64,000 bases of DNA, from the NCBI GenBank assembly GCA_947502355.1, contig CANMZP010000014.1, positions 1 to 64,000 on the forward strand, in the 5' to 3' direction. This document shows, in pieces, positions 26,601 to 37,207 of this stretch. The stretch comes from an uncultured Thalassotalea sp. Lineage in GTDB: Bacteria; Pseudomonadota; Gammaproteobacteria; Enterobacterales; Alteromonadaceae. The stretch's first letter is position 1. Each line of letters starts with the position of its first letter. A model generated the notes under the pieces. It made no database searches. It saw only the letters and a program-made list of their open reading frames with translations, and had not been told where the DNA came from. Both the position numbers and the translations under genes were made by a program.

Positions 26601-27671
26601 TTATTGTGAATAAAAATCCCGATACCATTTTACAAATTGGCTTACGCCGTCTTTAACTTTAACTTGTGGTCGAACTCCGGTAACTGAAAATAAATCTTCA
26701 ACTTCGGCATAGGTCTGGTAAACATCGCCCATTTGCATAGGCATAAAGTTTTTATCGGCACTTATGCCTAAAGAGTCTTCGAGTGATTCAATAAAATCAA
26801 GCAGTTTAATCGGGTTTCCATTACCGATATTATATACCCGATAAGGAGCCGAACTATTGGCTGCTGAGCCTGTTTCTACTTGCCACAGCGGATCTGGTGT
26901 TGGAATGATGTCCTGAACCTTAATAATACCTTCGACTATGTCGTCAATATAGGTAAAGTCACGACGCATATCACCGTGATTGTAAACATCTATTATGTCA
27001 CCATCAATGATCTTCTTGGTGAATTTAAATAGTGCCATGTCTGGACGTCCCCATGGACCATATACGGTAAAAAACCGTAAACCAGTTGTTGGCACATCAT
27101 ATAAGTGGGAATAGGTATGCGACATTAACTCATTTGATTTTTTTGTGGCTGCATACAATGAAATAGGGTGATCAACACTGTCATTAGTGGCAAATGGGGT
27201 TTTATTATTTAAGCCATACACCGATGACGATGAGGCATACACCAAATGCTCAACCTTGTTATGACGACACCCCTCTAAAATCGTTAAATGACCGACGAGA
27301 TTTGAGTCGGCATAGGCCATTGGGTTGTCGATTGAGTAGCGAACGCCCGCCTGTGCCGCAAGGTGAATTACCCGGTTAAACTGTTCATCAGCAAACAGTT
27401 GGGCAATGCCTTCACGGTCGGCTAAATCCATTTTTATGAAGCGAAATAAGCCAAATGATTGACTGCTCTGACAGTCAGAACCGGCCACCATGCCTTGATT
27501 AAGACTGGCTTCACTAAACTTTTCTAGCCTCGCCAATCTGGCAAGTTTTAAGTTCACATCATAATAGTCATTTAAGTTATCAATACCGACAACGTCATGG
27601 CCCATTTCGCAAAGGCGCTGGGCAACAAAATGACCAATAAATCCAGCTGCACCGGTAACTAAGTATTTCAT
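26601..27671 (-). CDS. NAD-dependent epimerase, probable UDP-glucuronate 4-epimerase
   Basis: From ATG 27671 this 356-residue SDR enzyme starts MKYLVTGAAGFIGHFVAQRL with the NAD-binding GxxGxxG. The catalytic YAATK (Tyr/Lys) and SSSSVYG are present, with the substrate-binding RFFTVYGPWGRPDMALF typical of the UDP-glucuronate epimerase (CapI/WbpP-like) group. An earlier in-frame ATG at 27758 would overlap the upstream gene and is unlikely; AGGACAGAAG precedes the chosen start. It follows the UDP-glucose dehydrogenase after 28 bp, so the pair would make UDP-glucuronate and UDP-galacturonate. Confidence 0.9.
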   Translation of the reverse strand: MKYLVTGAAGFIGHFVAQRLCEMGHDVVGIDNLNDYYDVNLKLARLARLEKFSEASLNQGMVAGSDCQSSQSFGLFRFIKMDLADREGIAQLFADEQFNRVIHLAAQAGVRYSIDNPMAYADSNLVGHLTILEGCRHNKVEHLVYASSSSVYGLNNKTPFATNDSVDHPISLYAATKKSNELMSHTYSHLYDVPTTGLRFFTVYGPWGRPDMALFKFTKKIIDGDIIDVYNHGDMRRDFTYIDDIVEGIIKVQDIIPTPDPLWQVETGSAANSSAPYRVYNIGNGNPIKLLDFIESLEDSLGISADKNFMPMQMGDVYQTYAEVEDLFSVTGVRPQVKVKDGVSQFVKWYRDFYSQ

Positions 27672-27699
27672 TCTTCTGTCCTGGTCTTGTGCTAAAGGG

Positions 27700-28866
27700 T
27701 TAGTCTGAGCCAAATAAATCGCGAGTATACACTTTATCAGCCACATCGGATAAATCATCAGTCATACGGTTGGTGACAATAATATCGGATTGGGCTTTAA
27801 AGTCAGTTAAATCGCGGATAACTTTTGAATGGAAAAAGTGCTCTTCTTGCAGTGCTGGTTCATAAATCACCACCTCTATGCCTTTAGCCTTGATGCGTTT
27901 CATGATCCCTTGAATGCTTGATGCTCTAAAGTTATCTGAGCCAGACTTCATAATTAAGCGGTAAACACCCACTTTTTTCGGCTGTTTGCTAATAATCGAG
28001 TCGGCAATAAAGTCTTTACGAGTGGTGTTTGCATCCACAATGGCGCTAATGATGTTATTAGGCACGTTTTGGTAGTTGGCGCGCAACTGCTTGGTATCTT
28101 TTGGTAAACAGTAACCACCGTAACCAAAAGAAGGGTTGTTATAGTGATCGCCAATGCGAGGGTCTAAGCCAACACCTTCAATGATTTGACGTGAGTTCAA
28201 GCCATGGGTTTCTGCGTAACTGTCTAATTCATTAAAGTAAGCGACGCGTAAGGCCAGATATGTATTTGAAAACAGCTTCACAGCCTCTGCTTCAGTCGAG
28301 TCGGTAAACAACACATCAATATCGGTTTTTATGGCGCCTTGCACTAATAAACCGGCAAATTGTTCGGCACGCTCTGAGCATTCACCCACAATAATACGAG
28401 AAGGATAGAGGTTATCATACAGGGCCTTACCTTCACGTAAAAACTCCGGTGAGAAGATGATGTTTTTACAGTTAAAGCGTTCAACGATTTCTTTTGTGTA
28501 GCCTACCGGAACGGTCGATTTAATCACCATAACCGCTTTCGGGTTAATGGCCATCACATCCTTAATTACCGCTTCAACGGATGAGGTATTAAAATAATTG
28601 CCTACCGGATCATAATCCGTTGGTGTGGCAATAATCACAAAGTCAGCATCTTTGTATGCGCGGTGCTTATCTAATGTGGCTTGAAAAGATAGTGGTTTGT
28701 TTGCTAAAAAGTCTTCGATTTGTGCATCAATAATTGGGGATTTTTTATTATTTAATAATTCAATTTTTTCGGCAATGATGTCAACAGCGATAACATCATT
28801 GTGCTGAGCCAGCAGCATCGCATTTGAAAGGCCGACATAACCTGTTCCGGCAATGGCAATTTTCAT
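27700..28866 (-). CDS. ugd: UDP-glucose 6-dehydrogenase
   Basis: This 388-residue enzyme oxidises UDP-glucose to UDP-glucuronate with two NAD. It has the Rossmann motif [17 protein letters not shown] at the N-terminus, [32 protein letters not shown], and the catalytic cysteine in [14 protein letters not shown] (about residue 255), with the C-terminal UDP-binding domain. It is the first gene of the group with the epimerase. The shorter form resembles E. coli Ugd rather than the Gram-positive TuaD type. Confidence 0.95.
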   Translation of the reverse strand: MKIAIAGTGYVGLSNAMLLAQHNDVIAVDIIAEKIELLNNKKSPIIDAQIEDFLANKPLSFQATLDKHRAYKDADFVIIATPTDYDPVGNYFNTSSVEAVIKDVMAINPKAVMVIKSTVPVGYTKEIVERFNCKNIIFSPEFLREGKALYDNLYPSRIIVGECSERAEQFAGLLVQGAIKTDIDVLFTDSTEAEAVKLFSNTYLALRVAYFNELDSYAETHGLNSRQIIEGVGLDPRIGDHYNNPSFGYGGYCLPKDTKQLRANYQNVPNNIISAIVDANTTRKDFIADSIISKQPKKVGVYRLIMKSGSDNFRASSIQGIMKRIKAKGIEVVIYEPALQEEHFFHSKVIRDLTDFKAQSDIIVTNRMTDDLSDVADKVYTRDLFGSD

Positions 28867-28978
28867 TGGAGATCTATTCCTTGTGTTAGTACTTTCTCAA
28901 GTTTAACATAAAATAGCTCTGATACGCTTAGATGACTGTTTTAGAATGTAATTTTTAAGCGTTTTTTCGCCAAAAAAT

Positions 28979-29003
28979 AAACCCTGGTGAAGTACCAGGG
29001 TTT
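28979..29003 (-). terminator. Rho-independent terminator of the leu operon
   Basis: On the minus strand AAACCCTGGT, a 5-nt loop and ACCAGGGTTT form a perfect 10-bp stem followed by TATTTTTTGG. It is 50 bp beyond the leuD stop codon and ends the leuABCD transcript. Confidence 0.85.
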
Positions 29004-29052
29004 AAAGGGTGAAATATTAGTGATTTAATTTAAGAGAAATTATGCCAACGTG

Positions 29053-29649
29053 TTATTGCCAAGCAGGTAGGCTATCTTCGAAGTCTTTAATTTGTTCACC
29101 AATCTGTAATGTCCAACCCACGCTATCTACGCCATTTTCAAGACAGTATTTTTGAAACTCCGTTAACGAAAATGGGTAGCGGTTTGCGCCGTTAATCACT
29201 TCCATAGCAACTAAGTCAACGGTCAACTGCAATGGTGCTTGTGAAAATTGGCCAAATAAATCATCAATGATGGTTTCATCTAAAACCACCGGTAATATGC
29301 CTATGTTTATGCAATTACCATAAAAAATATCGGCAAAGCTTGAGGCAATAACCACTTTAAATCCGTATTCTTGAATAGCCCATGGCGCATGTTCACGACT
29401 TGATCCACAACCAAAGTTTTCACGGGTAAGTAAAATACTCGCCCCTTGGTGTTCAGGTTTATTTAAGATGAAATCTGGATTTGGTTGTAAGCCATCATCA
29501 TCTAAAAAACGCCAGTCATGAAACAGGTGCTCTGCAAAACCGGTACGGGTGGTTTTTTGCAAAAACTGCTTAGGAATAATTTGGTCAGTATCAATGTTGG
29601 CTCTATCAAGCGCGACAACCTGGCCTGTGTGTTGAGAAAACTTTTCCAT
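29053..29649 (-). CDS. leuD: 3-isopropylmalate dehydratase small subunit LeuD
   Basis: This 198-residue swivelling subunit of isopropylmalate isomerase has the family motifs [29 protein letters not shown] and [12 protein letters not shown]. With LeuC it isomerises 2- to 3-isopropylmalate in leucine synthesis. It is the last gene of leuABCD, 11 bp after leuC. Confidence 0.96.
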   Translation of the reverse strand: MEKFSQHTGQVVALDRANIDTDQIIPKQFLQKTTRTGFAEHLFHDWRFLDDDGLQPNPDFILNKPEHQGASILLTRENFGCGSSREHAPWAIQEYGFKVVIASSFADIFYGNCINIGILPVVLDETIIDDLFGQFSQAPLQLTVDLVAMEVINGANRYPFSLTEFQKYCLENGVDSVGWTLQIGEQIKDFEDSLPAWQ

Positions 29650-29660
29650 GCTTTTAACTC

Positions 29661-31055
29661 CTAAACATTAACGTCGGTAAAGTGACCCGCAATCGCGGCG
29701 GCGGCAGCCATTGCCGGGCTAACCAAATGCGTGCGGCTGCCACGCCCCTGACGACCTTCAAAGTTACGGTTACTGGTTGAAGCACAACGATCACCCGCTT
29801 TGAGTTTGTCATCATTCATGCCCAAACACATAGAGCAACCGGGCAAGCGCCATTCAAAGCCCGCGGCGACAAAAATCTTGTCCAAACCTTCTGCTTCGGC
29901 CTGCTTTTTAACGCGATATGAACCCGGAACAACAATCGCCGTTACCTCACTTGAGACTGACTTACCCTCAACCACCTTTGCAGCAATGCGCAGGTCTTCA
30001 ATACGAGAGTTGGTGCACGAACCAATAAACACATTGTTAATGTGAATATCGGTAATTTTTGTGCCTGGCGCTAAGTTCATGTATTTTAATGCATTTACAC
30101 AAGACTCTTTTTCAACCGGATCGGAAAAGTCGGAAGGTGCAGGGACAACCGAGTCTATCGCTGTAACCTGTCCAGGGTTAGTGCCCCAAGTCACTTGCGG
30201 TTTTATGGTACTGGCATCAAGCGTCACGGTTTTATCAAACACCGCATCTGGATCTGATTTTAAGGTGTTCCAATCGCTAACCGCTTGCTCAAATACCTCG
30301 CCTTGTGGGGCGTTTTCTTTGTCACGCAAGTAATCATAAGTAGTTTGATCTGGGGCGATAATGCCCGCTTTCGCGCCAAATTCAATGCTCATATTACATA
30401 CGGTCATGCGCTCTTCCATCGTTAGGTTTTTAAACGCTTCACCTGTGTATTCAACCACATAGCCTGTGGCACCTGCATGACCAACTTTACCAATAACCGC
30501 TAGGATGATGTCTTTGGCACTCACCCCAATATTCACTTTGCCTTCCAGCTTGATGTTCATGGTTTTGGCTTTGTTTTGACGTAAGGTTTGCGTTGCTAAA
30601 ACGTGTTCAACTTCTGAGGTACCAATACCAAAAGCAAGCGCACCAAACGCGCCGTGAGTGGCCGTATGTGAATCTCCACACACAATCACTTGGCCAGGTA
30701 GCGTAAAACCCAATTCTGGGCCCATAACGTGCACGATACCCTGGTTTTTATGACCCATGCCATACAGCTTTACACCAAACTCATCACAGTTTTTCTCAAG
30801 GGTTTTTAATTGGTTGGCACCATTGGCACCTGCAGCGTCAATATCACATTTTTTGGTGGAAATATTATGATCCATGGTGGCGATGGTCCGGTTTGGACTA
30901 TGCACCGGGCGGTCATGAAATTTTAAACTCGCAAACGCTTGTGGCGAGGTGACTTCGTGTACTAAATGACGGTCAACAAAGATAAGCGGCGTTTGGCCTT
31001 CTTTATCCTGAACCAAATGTCGCTGCCATAACTTTTCATATAAGGTAGTAGCCAT
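29661..31055 (-). CDS. leuC: 3-isopropylmalate dehydratase large subunit LeuC
   Basis: This aconitase-like subunit carries the 4Fe-4S cluster. From ATG 31055 ([10 protein letters not shown]) it is 464 residues and aligns with E. coli LeuC from the start; an upstream codon at 31091 would overlap leuB. Key motifs are [61 protein letters not shown] and the second cysteine pair in [13 protein letters not shown]. It is coupled with leuD. Confidence 0.96.
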   Translation of the reverse strand: MATTLYEKLWQRHLVQDKEGQTPLIFVDRHLVHEVTSPQAFASLKFHDRPVHSPNRTIATMDHNISTKKCDIDAAGANGANQLKTLEKNCDEFGVKLYGMGHKNQGIVHVMGPELGFTLPGQVIVCGDSHTATHGAFGALAFGIGTSEVEHVLATQTLRQNKAKTMNIKLEGKVNIGVSAKDIILAVIGKVGHAGATGYVVEYTGEAFKNLTMEERMTVCNMSIEFGAKAGIIAPDQTTYDYLRDKENAPQGEVFEQAVSDWNTLKSDPDAVFDKTVTLDASTIKPQVTWGTNPGQVTAIDSVVPAPSDFSDPVEKESCVNALKYMNLAPGTKITDIHINNVFIGSCTNSRIEDLRIAAKVVEGKSVSSEVTAIVVPGSYRVKKQAEAEGLDKIFVAAGFEWRLPGCSMCLGMNDDKLKAGDRCASTSNRNFEGRQGRGSRTHLVSPAMAAAAAIAGHFTDVNV

Positions 31056-31066
31056 TGTTATTCCTC

Positions 31067-32161
<1,095 letters not shown>

Positions 32162-33733
32162 TTAAATCCCTTGTATCTTACGTTGTTTTTCTTGATTGGC
32201 TTGTTCTTTTAAACGGGCCACATTTTGGGCTCTTACAATGCTGTTTAATGCATGAATTAATGCTTGCCCAGAGGCTTCGATAACATCGGTCTCTAAGCCA
32301 TAACCGTGAAAGTTTCGCCCTTGCCAGTTAACCACAAGGTCAGCTTGGCCTAAACCGTCTTCACCTTCACCTTTATTCGATATTTTGTAATCGGCGACTT
32401 CAAAGTCGATATCTACCGCTTGTTTAATCGCTCGGTATAATGCATCAACCGGGCCGTTACCGGTAGCCGATTGAATTTGCACGTTATCGCCACAAGAAAT
32501 TTTAATGCTGGCGGTCGCAAATTCACCACTACCAGAATTAACATTCAGGTAGTCAATTTTGTAGCTATTATCATTAGCTTGTTGCTGATTTTTAAACAAT
32601 AAGGCTTCTAAATCATCATCAAATACCTGACCTTTTTTATCGGCCAAAGCTAAAAAGTCAGCATATAAGTCTTCCAAGTCGTATTCATGCTCTTGGTAAC
32701 CCAACTCTTGCATGCGGTGCTTAATTACGTGGCGACCACTGCGTGAGGTAAGGTTTAATTTGGTTTTGGCAATACCGACACTTTCTGGGGTCATAATTTC
32801 ATAGGTATTTGATGCCTTTAACATGCCGTCTTGGTGAATGCCTGAGGAGTGGCTAAAAGCATTCGCACCAACAATGGCCTTATTGGCTTGCACCGGCATA
32901 TTACAAATTTGGCTGACCAAACGTGATGTACGGGCAATTTCTTTATGATTAATGTTGCTATTTAACCCCATAATGTCAGCTCGGGTTTTTAAAATCATCG
33001 CCACTTCTTCTAACGAGCAATTACCGGCGCGTTCACCTATGCCATTGACGGTACATTCAATTTGTCTTGCTCCGGCATTTACGGCGGCAATAGAATTCGC
33101 CACACTTAAGCCTAAGTCGTTGTGACAATGCACGGAAATGATGGCTTTATCGATGTTTGGTACACGGTCAAATAAGTTGGTGATGATGCCGCCAAATTCG
33201 TGGGGTAGGGTATAACCAACCGTATCAGGTATATTAATCGTTGTGGCACCTGCGGTAATAGCAGACTCAACCATGCGACATAGGTTATCAATTGGCGTAC
33301 GCCCAGCATCTTCACAGGAGAATTCCACATCATCAGTAAAACGACGCGCAAATTTTACCGCGTTAATTGCCATGGCTTCTACGTCTCTAAATTCACGCTT
33401 TAGCTTTTTCTGTACGTGCACATCTGAGGTTGAAATAAAGGTGTGGATACGAAAATCACCGGCCGGTTTCAATGCGTCTGCACAGGCCTGGATGTCGGCT
33501 TCTACGGCTCGGGATAAACCACAGACGGTCGAATTTTTAATGGTTTTGGCAATGGTTTGTACCGACTCGAAATCCCCTGGAGATGATACCGGGAAGCCAA
33601 CTTCCATAATATCAACACCAAGTCTTTCCAAGGCTAAAGCAATTTGCAGTTTTTCATGTACCGATAAACTGGCAATTAAGGCCTGCTCGCCATCTCGTAA
33701 TGTTGTGTCGAATATTTTAACCGTGTTATCCAT
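32162..33733 (-). CDS. leuA: 2-isopropylmalate synthase LeuA
   Basis: This 523-residue enzyme condenses acetyl-CoA with 2-ketoisovalerate. The catalytic barrel starts [14 protein letters not shown], with metal ligands in [15 protein letters not shown] and [10 protein letters not shown]. The C-terminal regulatory domain (from about residue 390) contains the leucine-sensing region with [16 protein letters not shown] and [15 protein letters not shown]. It is the first structural gene after the leader and attenuator. Confidence 0.97.
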   Translation of the reverse strand: MDNTVKIFDTTLRDGEQALIASLSVHEKLQIALALERLGVDIMEVGFPVSSPGDFESVQTIAKTIKNSTVCGLSRAVEADIQACADALKPAGDFRIHTFISTSDVHVQKKLKREFRDVEAMAINAVKFARRFTDDVEFSCEDAGRTPIDNLCRMVESAITAGATTINIPDTVGYTLPHEFGGIITNLFDRVPNIDKAIISVHCHNDLGLSVANSIAAVNAGARQIECTVNGIGERAGNCSLEEVAMILKTRADIMGLNSNINHKEIARTSRLVSQICNMPVQANKAIVGANAFSHSSGIHQDGMLKASNTYEIMTPESVGIAKTKLNLTSRSGRHVIKHRMQELGYQEHEYDLEDLYADFLALADKKGQVFDDDLEALLFKNQQQANDNSYKIDYLNVNSGSGEFATASIKISCGDNVQIQSATGNGPVDALYRAIKQAVDIDFEVADYKISNKGEGEDGLGQADLVVNWQGRNFHGYGLETDVIEASGQALIHALNSIVRAQNVARLKEQANQEKQRKIQGI

Positions 33734-33763
33734 AGTATTGCCCTGTTTGTACCTTCAAATACG

Positions 33764-33791
33764 AAAAAACCCGCTATTAAGTGCGGGTTTT
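33764..33791 (-). terminator. leu attenuator terminator
   Basis: On the minus strand AAAACCCGC, an 8-nt loop and GCGGGTTTT form a 9-bp stem that runs into a T-tract. It lies between the leuL leader peptide and leuA, 31 bp before the leuA start. This is the classic place for leucine attenuation: translation of leader Leu codons decides whether the stem forms. Confidence 0.9.
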
Positions 33792-33836
33792 GTTATTCAT
33801 CTATTTATTTTAAAACAACTGAAAACGCCCGCGTGA

Positions 33837-33887
33837 TTAATCCAGCAGGAGGTTAAGAAGAATGCGTTGTTTCGTATGTATATTCAT
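33837..33887 (-). CDS. leuL: leu operon leader peptide LeuL
   Basis: This 16-residue open reading frame reads MNIHTKQRILLNLLLD. Five of its last seven residues are leucine (CTT CTT, then CTC CTG CTG), the arrangement expected for ribosome-stalling control. It sits 37 bp downstream of the -10 box and 46 bp before the attenuator stem. The sequence before the start is A-rich without a strong ribosome site. It is far too short for automatic gene finding, and the case rests on position, Leu content and the terminator. Confidence 0.85.
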   Translation of the reverse strand: MNIHTKQRILLNLLLD

Positions 33888-33923
33888 TTTGATGAATTTT
33901 TATTCATTGTGATAGATGACTTA

Positions 33924-33952
33924 ACATTAAGTTTTTTAACGACCACTGTCAA
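33924..33952 (-). promoter_or_regulatory. Sigma-70 promoter of leuLABCD
   Basis: On the minus strand a perfect -35 box TTGACA (33947-33952) is followed by a 17-bp spacer and a -10 box TAATGT (33924-33929), directly upstream of leuL. Confidence 0.75.
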
Positions 33953-34054
33953 TAGCAAAAAAGGAGAAAACAGAAAATTAATAAAATGTAATGGAAATGG
34001 GCTTTCTAAAGCGATAAAAAGTGGTCGCCCAGTGGCAAATGATGATCGCCCAGT

Positions 34055-34097
34055 GGTAAATAATGATTGTTACAAAGCATAACCATCATTATTTACC
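34055..34097. repeat. 13-bp inverted repeat beyond the glycerophosphotransferase gene
   Basis: GGTAAATAATGAT (34055-34067) and ATCATTATTTACC (34085-34097) are perfectly complementary around a 17-nt loop. An extra partial direct copy, CGCCCAGTGGCAAATGATGAT, lies just upstream at about 34026. It may end the minus-strand gene whose stop is at 34133. No T-tract follows. Confidence 0.5.
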
Positions 34098-34132
34098 TAT
34101 TTACGGGGCTACTCGTAAAGTTGATTGCTCGC

Positions 34133-35203
34133 TTAGAATTTTTTCATCAACTTGTAGAGTTGTTTTACATTATTGATAACATTAAGAGGTTTGCGTTTTA
34201 AGTTGCCACGTTTGCTGTCAATAAGTTCATTGGTCGCCTTTAATACGCGCTGACTTGATTGCCCATCGTAATATGGGTGTAATTGCTGATTAAATGCGGC
34301 AATGTTGTGCATTAAACTGTCAGGGCGAGTTAACGCCTGTTCGATTGCCGGGCCGACTTCGTCTATTTCGGTGATATTAAATAAATGATCACCTGGGCGG
34401 TTGTTGCGAAAGGTGACGACCGGTCGGTTTTGCAGTAAAAACATCAGCAAAATGGATGAGGTATCACATAGCATCACATCGGCTCTGGAGAGCAGTGGTA
34501 ACACGTCATCGGTTTCAACGAAGGTGAGTTTATCGTTTTGTAAGCCTTTAAAGCGGCTTACCACATCTTTATCCATTTTGGGATGAAACTGAATTAGCCA
34601 ACGCCAATCTTGAGTGTCACGCAGTTCTCTTATCTTGTCATACAAAACATGTGCACAGCTTAGTCTTGGGGTGAATGTAGAGCACATTAATACCGTTTTT
34701 GGTTTATCTGCTGAAACATTTTGCTGCGGCTGTTTATTATGTGAGTGATTCAGTGATGAGTTAAATAAAGGGTCTAGCATGCACCAACCGGTTTCAACCA
34801 CGTTGAAAAATCCATGCTTCTGGGCAAGTTGTTGAAACTTTTCGGTAGTATTTGGCCCTTGAGTACAATATAAATCGAACCAGCCCCTAATATTAAAGTG
34901 ACCTTTTTCATCGGAGCGTTTACCAACATTAAAGCCATGAAATAAGGCGACCTTAATGCCCGGGATTATCGATGGAATAATATTGCCTGGGGCAAAAACG
35001 GCATCGGGTTTATAGCGATAAATGTCTCGAATGGTCTCAAGAGTTTTCTCATTCGCTAACAAGTAGTCCTGATTTGCATCTTTGCCTCGAAAAAACCAAC
35101 GAACCTGATGTCCTTGTCTTAAAATTTCTGCTTGCAGTGGTCTTAAAATAGCAAAGCTATAGTTATGTCCTACATAAAACAGGTATTTTTTCTTCTTATC
35201 CAT
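34133..35203 (-). CDS. CDP-glycerol glycerophosphotransferase family protein
   Basis: This 356-residue cytosolic protein of the TagB/TagF C-terminal type has VALFHGFNVGK (the HG motif), GWCMLDPLF, TVLMCSTFTPR, WRWLIQFHPK and ADVMLCDTSSILLMFLLQNRPVVTF (the DTSS motif). These fit the two-domain GT-B fold that transfers glycerol phosphate from CDP-glycerol. It is paralogous to the plus-strand protein at 35.5-36.6 kb. The start overlaps a small upstream reading frame by 8 bp. With the TagD-like gene nearby it suggests glycerol-phosphate addition to a surface polymer. Confidence 0.85.
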   Translation of the reverse strand: MDKKKKYLFYVGHNYSFAILRPLQAEILRQGHQVRWFFRGKDANQDYLLANEKTLETIRDIYRYKPDAVFAPGNIIPSIIPGIKVALFHGFNVGKRSDEKGHFNIRGWFDLYCTQGPNTTEKFQQLAQKHGFFNVVETGWCMLDPLFNSSLNHSHNKQPQQNVSADKPKTVLMCSTFTPRLSCAHVLYDKIRELRDTQDWRWLIQFHPKMDKDVVSRFKGLQNDKLTFVETDDVLPLLSRADVMLCDTSSILLMFLLQNRPVVTFRNNRPGDHLFNITEIDEVGPAIEQALTRPDSLMHNIAAFNQQLHPYYDGQSSQRVLKATNELIDSKRGNLKRKPLNVINNVKQLYKLMKKF

Positions 35204-35387
35204 TTTCGCCTACTGTTTTTACATCTATCCAAAGTTTGGTTTGGTAGTTTGTGTTTTGAGGTTCGAGAATATTACCATCGTTTTGATAAGCAAAGGGCAA
35301 TATATTATATTTATTGCAATACTTCCAGTCTCGACTAAAGCGCAAAAATGGCTGTGATAATCCTAACTTAGGACAATCTTGCCACAA
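35196..35387 (-). CDS. Small unrecognised reading frame coupled to the glycerophosphotransferase gene
   Basis: These 63 codons (from a TTG) end in an ATGGATAA overlap with the next gene, which suggests translational coupling. The residues LRFSRDWKYCNKYNILPFAY and KLWIDVKTVGENG look protein-like, with aromatic and charged residues rather than random sequence. I do not recognise a family. It may be a remnant of the 3' end of a larger gene or a real small protein. Support is weak. Confidence 0.3.
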   Translation of the reverse strand: MWQDCPKLGLSQPFLRFSRDWKYCNKYNILPFAYQNDGNILEPQNTNYQTKLWIDVKTVGENG

Positions 35388-35496
35388 AGGTGACCGCTGC
35401 TTATCAAATAAATATTAAAGTTGCCGAAACCATTGTTGCTTACACTATGTAACGAAAAAACACATCTGATAGGAGGAAATTGACTCTGGTTTGTAT

Positions 35497-36639
35497 ATGA
35501 TGTGCGGTTTCTTTGACCTTAAAGTAATCGAGTCTATGTCTGCCCCAGAAATTTCTTTGTCATCAGCTTCACCATCACAAAACCAATTCCTCCCCTTTGT
35601 TAGCAATAACTCTACTAAGAAGTATCTGTTTTATGTGACCTTATCTTATGCATTTGGGGTATTACGCCCGATAGAAGAGGCCTTAAAGAAAAAAGGGCAT
35701 GACATTGCTTGGTTTATTCCTAAAGGTGCCGAGGCTGAACCCTACATACAGAATAATGATGTTCTTTTTCAAACGGTTGAACAGGTTAAACACTATGCCA
35801 GCGATGCCGTTTTAGCTCCTGGAAACTATATTCCAGATTTTTTCCCTGGCATTAAAGTACAAGTCTTTCATGGTTTTGATTCAGGTAAAAAAAATAAATT
35901 TAATATCCGTGGTTTTTTTGACTTGTACTGCACCCAAGGTCCCAACATCACTGAAGCATTTAACCGCATTAATGATGGTACATGTGAAGTTAAGGAAACA
36001 GGATGGTCTAAACTCGATCCGCTATTTTTGGAACATCCGGATAAATCGCTATATGAATCTGATGAGCCGGTAGTGCTTTATGCGCCAACTTTCTCCCCTA
36101 AATTGACCAGTACTTATGACTTAGTCGAACAGATCAGAGCGGCAACCGTGAGTCAGAACTGGCGATGGTTAGTCAAGTTGCACCCCAAGGCCACGAAAGA
36201 AGAGATTGCGCTATTTAAAAGCTTAGAATGTGCAAACTTACGGTTTATTGAAACCAGTAATGTTATTCCATTGCTTCAGGCCGCTGATGTATTGGTTTCC
36301 GATACATCATCCATTTTAGCTGAATTTGCTTTACAGCAAAAACCCGTTGTTGCTTTTAAAAATAGACGTCCAGAAGAATGGATGATCAACTTTCAAGAGC
36401 CTGAATTATTGATTAATAAAATCGATTTTGCGTTGCAGCAAGACCCAGATGTCTTAGCAAAAATAGAGCAACATTGTGCTCATATTCATCCTTATCGGGA
36501 TGGGGGCTCAAGTAGGCGAGTTATCAATGCCATTGACGATTTAATTGACTCTGGAATTGGTCATTTTAAGCGGAAGCCATTAAATTTAGTTAGACGATTC
36601 AAAATACGTAAAAAGTTGAAATACTTTGGTATTCGCTAG
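35497..36639 (+). CDS. CDP-glycerol glycerophosphotransferase family protein (paralogue)
   Basis: From ATG 35497 this encodes 380 residues. The conserved part begins at KKYLFYVTLSYAFGVLRP and follows the same motif order as the 34.1 kb paralogue: LAPGNYIPDFFPGIKVQVFHGFDSGKK, FDLYCTQGPN, ETGWSKLDPLF, APTFSPKLTS, WRWLVKLHPKATK and DVLVSDTSSILAEFALQQKPVVAF. The start is uncertain: AGGAGG at 35471 is far from ATG 35497, a TTG at 35491 is nearer, and ATG 35536 would also leave the domain whole. The divergent paralogous pair probably arose by duplication. Confidence 0.85.
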   Translation: MMCGFFDLKVIESMSAPEISLSSASPSQNQFLPFVSNNSTKKYLFYVTLSYAFGVLRPIEEALKKKGHDIAWFIPKGAEAEPYIQNNDVLFQTVEQVKHYASDAVLAPGNYIPDFFPGIKVQVFHGFDSGKKNKFNIRGFFDLYCTQGPNITEAFNRINDGTCEVKETGWSKLDPLFLEHPDKSLYESDEPVVLYAPTFSPKLTSTYDLVEQIRAATVSQNWRWLVKLHPKATKEEIALFKSLECANLRFIETSNVIPLLQAADVLVSDTSSILAEFALQQKPVVAFKNRRPEEWMINFQEPELLINKIDFALQQDPDVLAKIEQHCAHIHPYRDGGSSRRVINAIDDLIDSGIGHFKRKPLNLVRRFKIRKKLKYFGIR

Positions 36640-36657
36640 CATTAAGCTGAAATGAAT

Positions 36658-36689
36658 TTAACTGCAGTGTCTAACGCAACTGCAGTTAA
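36658..36689. terminator. Inverted repeat between convergent genes
   Basis: TTAACTGCAG (36658-36667) and CTGCAGTTAA (36680-36689) form a perfect 10-bp stem around 12 nt, between the plus-strand glycerophosphotransferase and the minus-strand cytidylyltransferase. It is a probable shared transcript end without a clear T-tract. Confidence 0.5.
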
Positions 36690-36724
36690 TAAATATCCAC
36701 GAAAATTGACGGTGAGGATGACTG

Positions 36725-37138
36725 TTAAATTTTACTTAAGACTTCGCGCAAAATGCTACTGGAGGTGTGGCTAGTGTATGGGAAATAACAAATTTCTACG
36801 CCTAACTTAGCAAAGTCTTGTTCGATTTTATTCCACTTTTCAGTGCCTTTCCAATCATCTCCAACAAACATCATGTCGAATTTTAAATTATTCCAAGCTT
36901 CCATTTTATCGTAATTCATTTGCGGTACAACTTCGTCGACAAATTTAATGTTTTCAACTATTTCCATACGCTCACTAAATGGAATGATGGGTTTTTTGCC
37001 TTTCGCTGCGAGGGACAACTCATCACTCGTTACGCCAACAATCAAGTAGTCGCATTCCAGTTTCGCCCGCTTTAATACGTTTAAATGGCCAATATGAAAT
37101 AAATCATAAACCCCGGTTGTGTACCCAATTTTTTTCAT
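36725..37138 (-). CDS. Glycerol-3-phosphate cytidylyltransferase-like protein (TagD type)
   Basis: This 137-residue nucleotidyltransferase would make CDP-glycerol from CTP and glycerol-3-phosphate. It has the GYTTGVYDLFHIGHLNVLKRAK segment with the HxGH motif (HIGH), the KKPIIPFSERMEIVENIKFVDEVV region and the TSSSILR motif matching the TagD RTxGISTT region. Its length is typical for TagD. It sits between three glycerophosphotransferase-like genes, which supports CDP-glycerol as the product; ethanolamine-phosphate or other related substrates cannot be excluded. Confidence 0.88.
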   Translation of the reverse strand: MKKIGYTTGVYDLFHIGHLNVLKRAKLECDYLIVGVTSDELSLAAKGKKPIIPFSERMEIVENIKFVDEVVPQMNYDKMEAWNNLKFDMMFVGDDWKGTEKWNKIEQDFAKLGVEICYFPYTSHTSSSILREVLSKI

Positions 37139-37207
37139 GTTAATCCTGCACTTGTTATCTGGATGAATCTTTAAATAATGACGTATTTTACAATGCCTTA
37201 ATTTGAA

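Noticed and set aside
27672-27758. N-terminal extension of the epimerase
   Set aside because: It overlaps the end of ugd, and the usual start MKYLVTGAAG with a ribosome site lies at 27671.
33867-34082. Plus-strand reading frame of 71 codons
   Set aside because: It lies antisense to the leuL leader and its promoter and covers a direct repeat. The residues are low-complexity, so chance is the best explanation.
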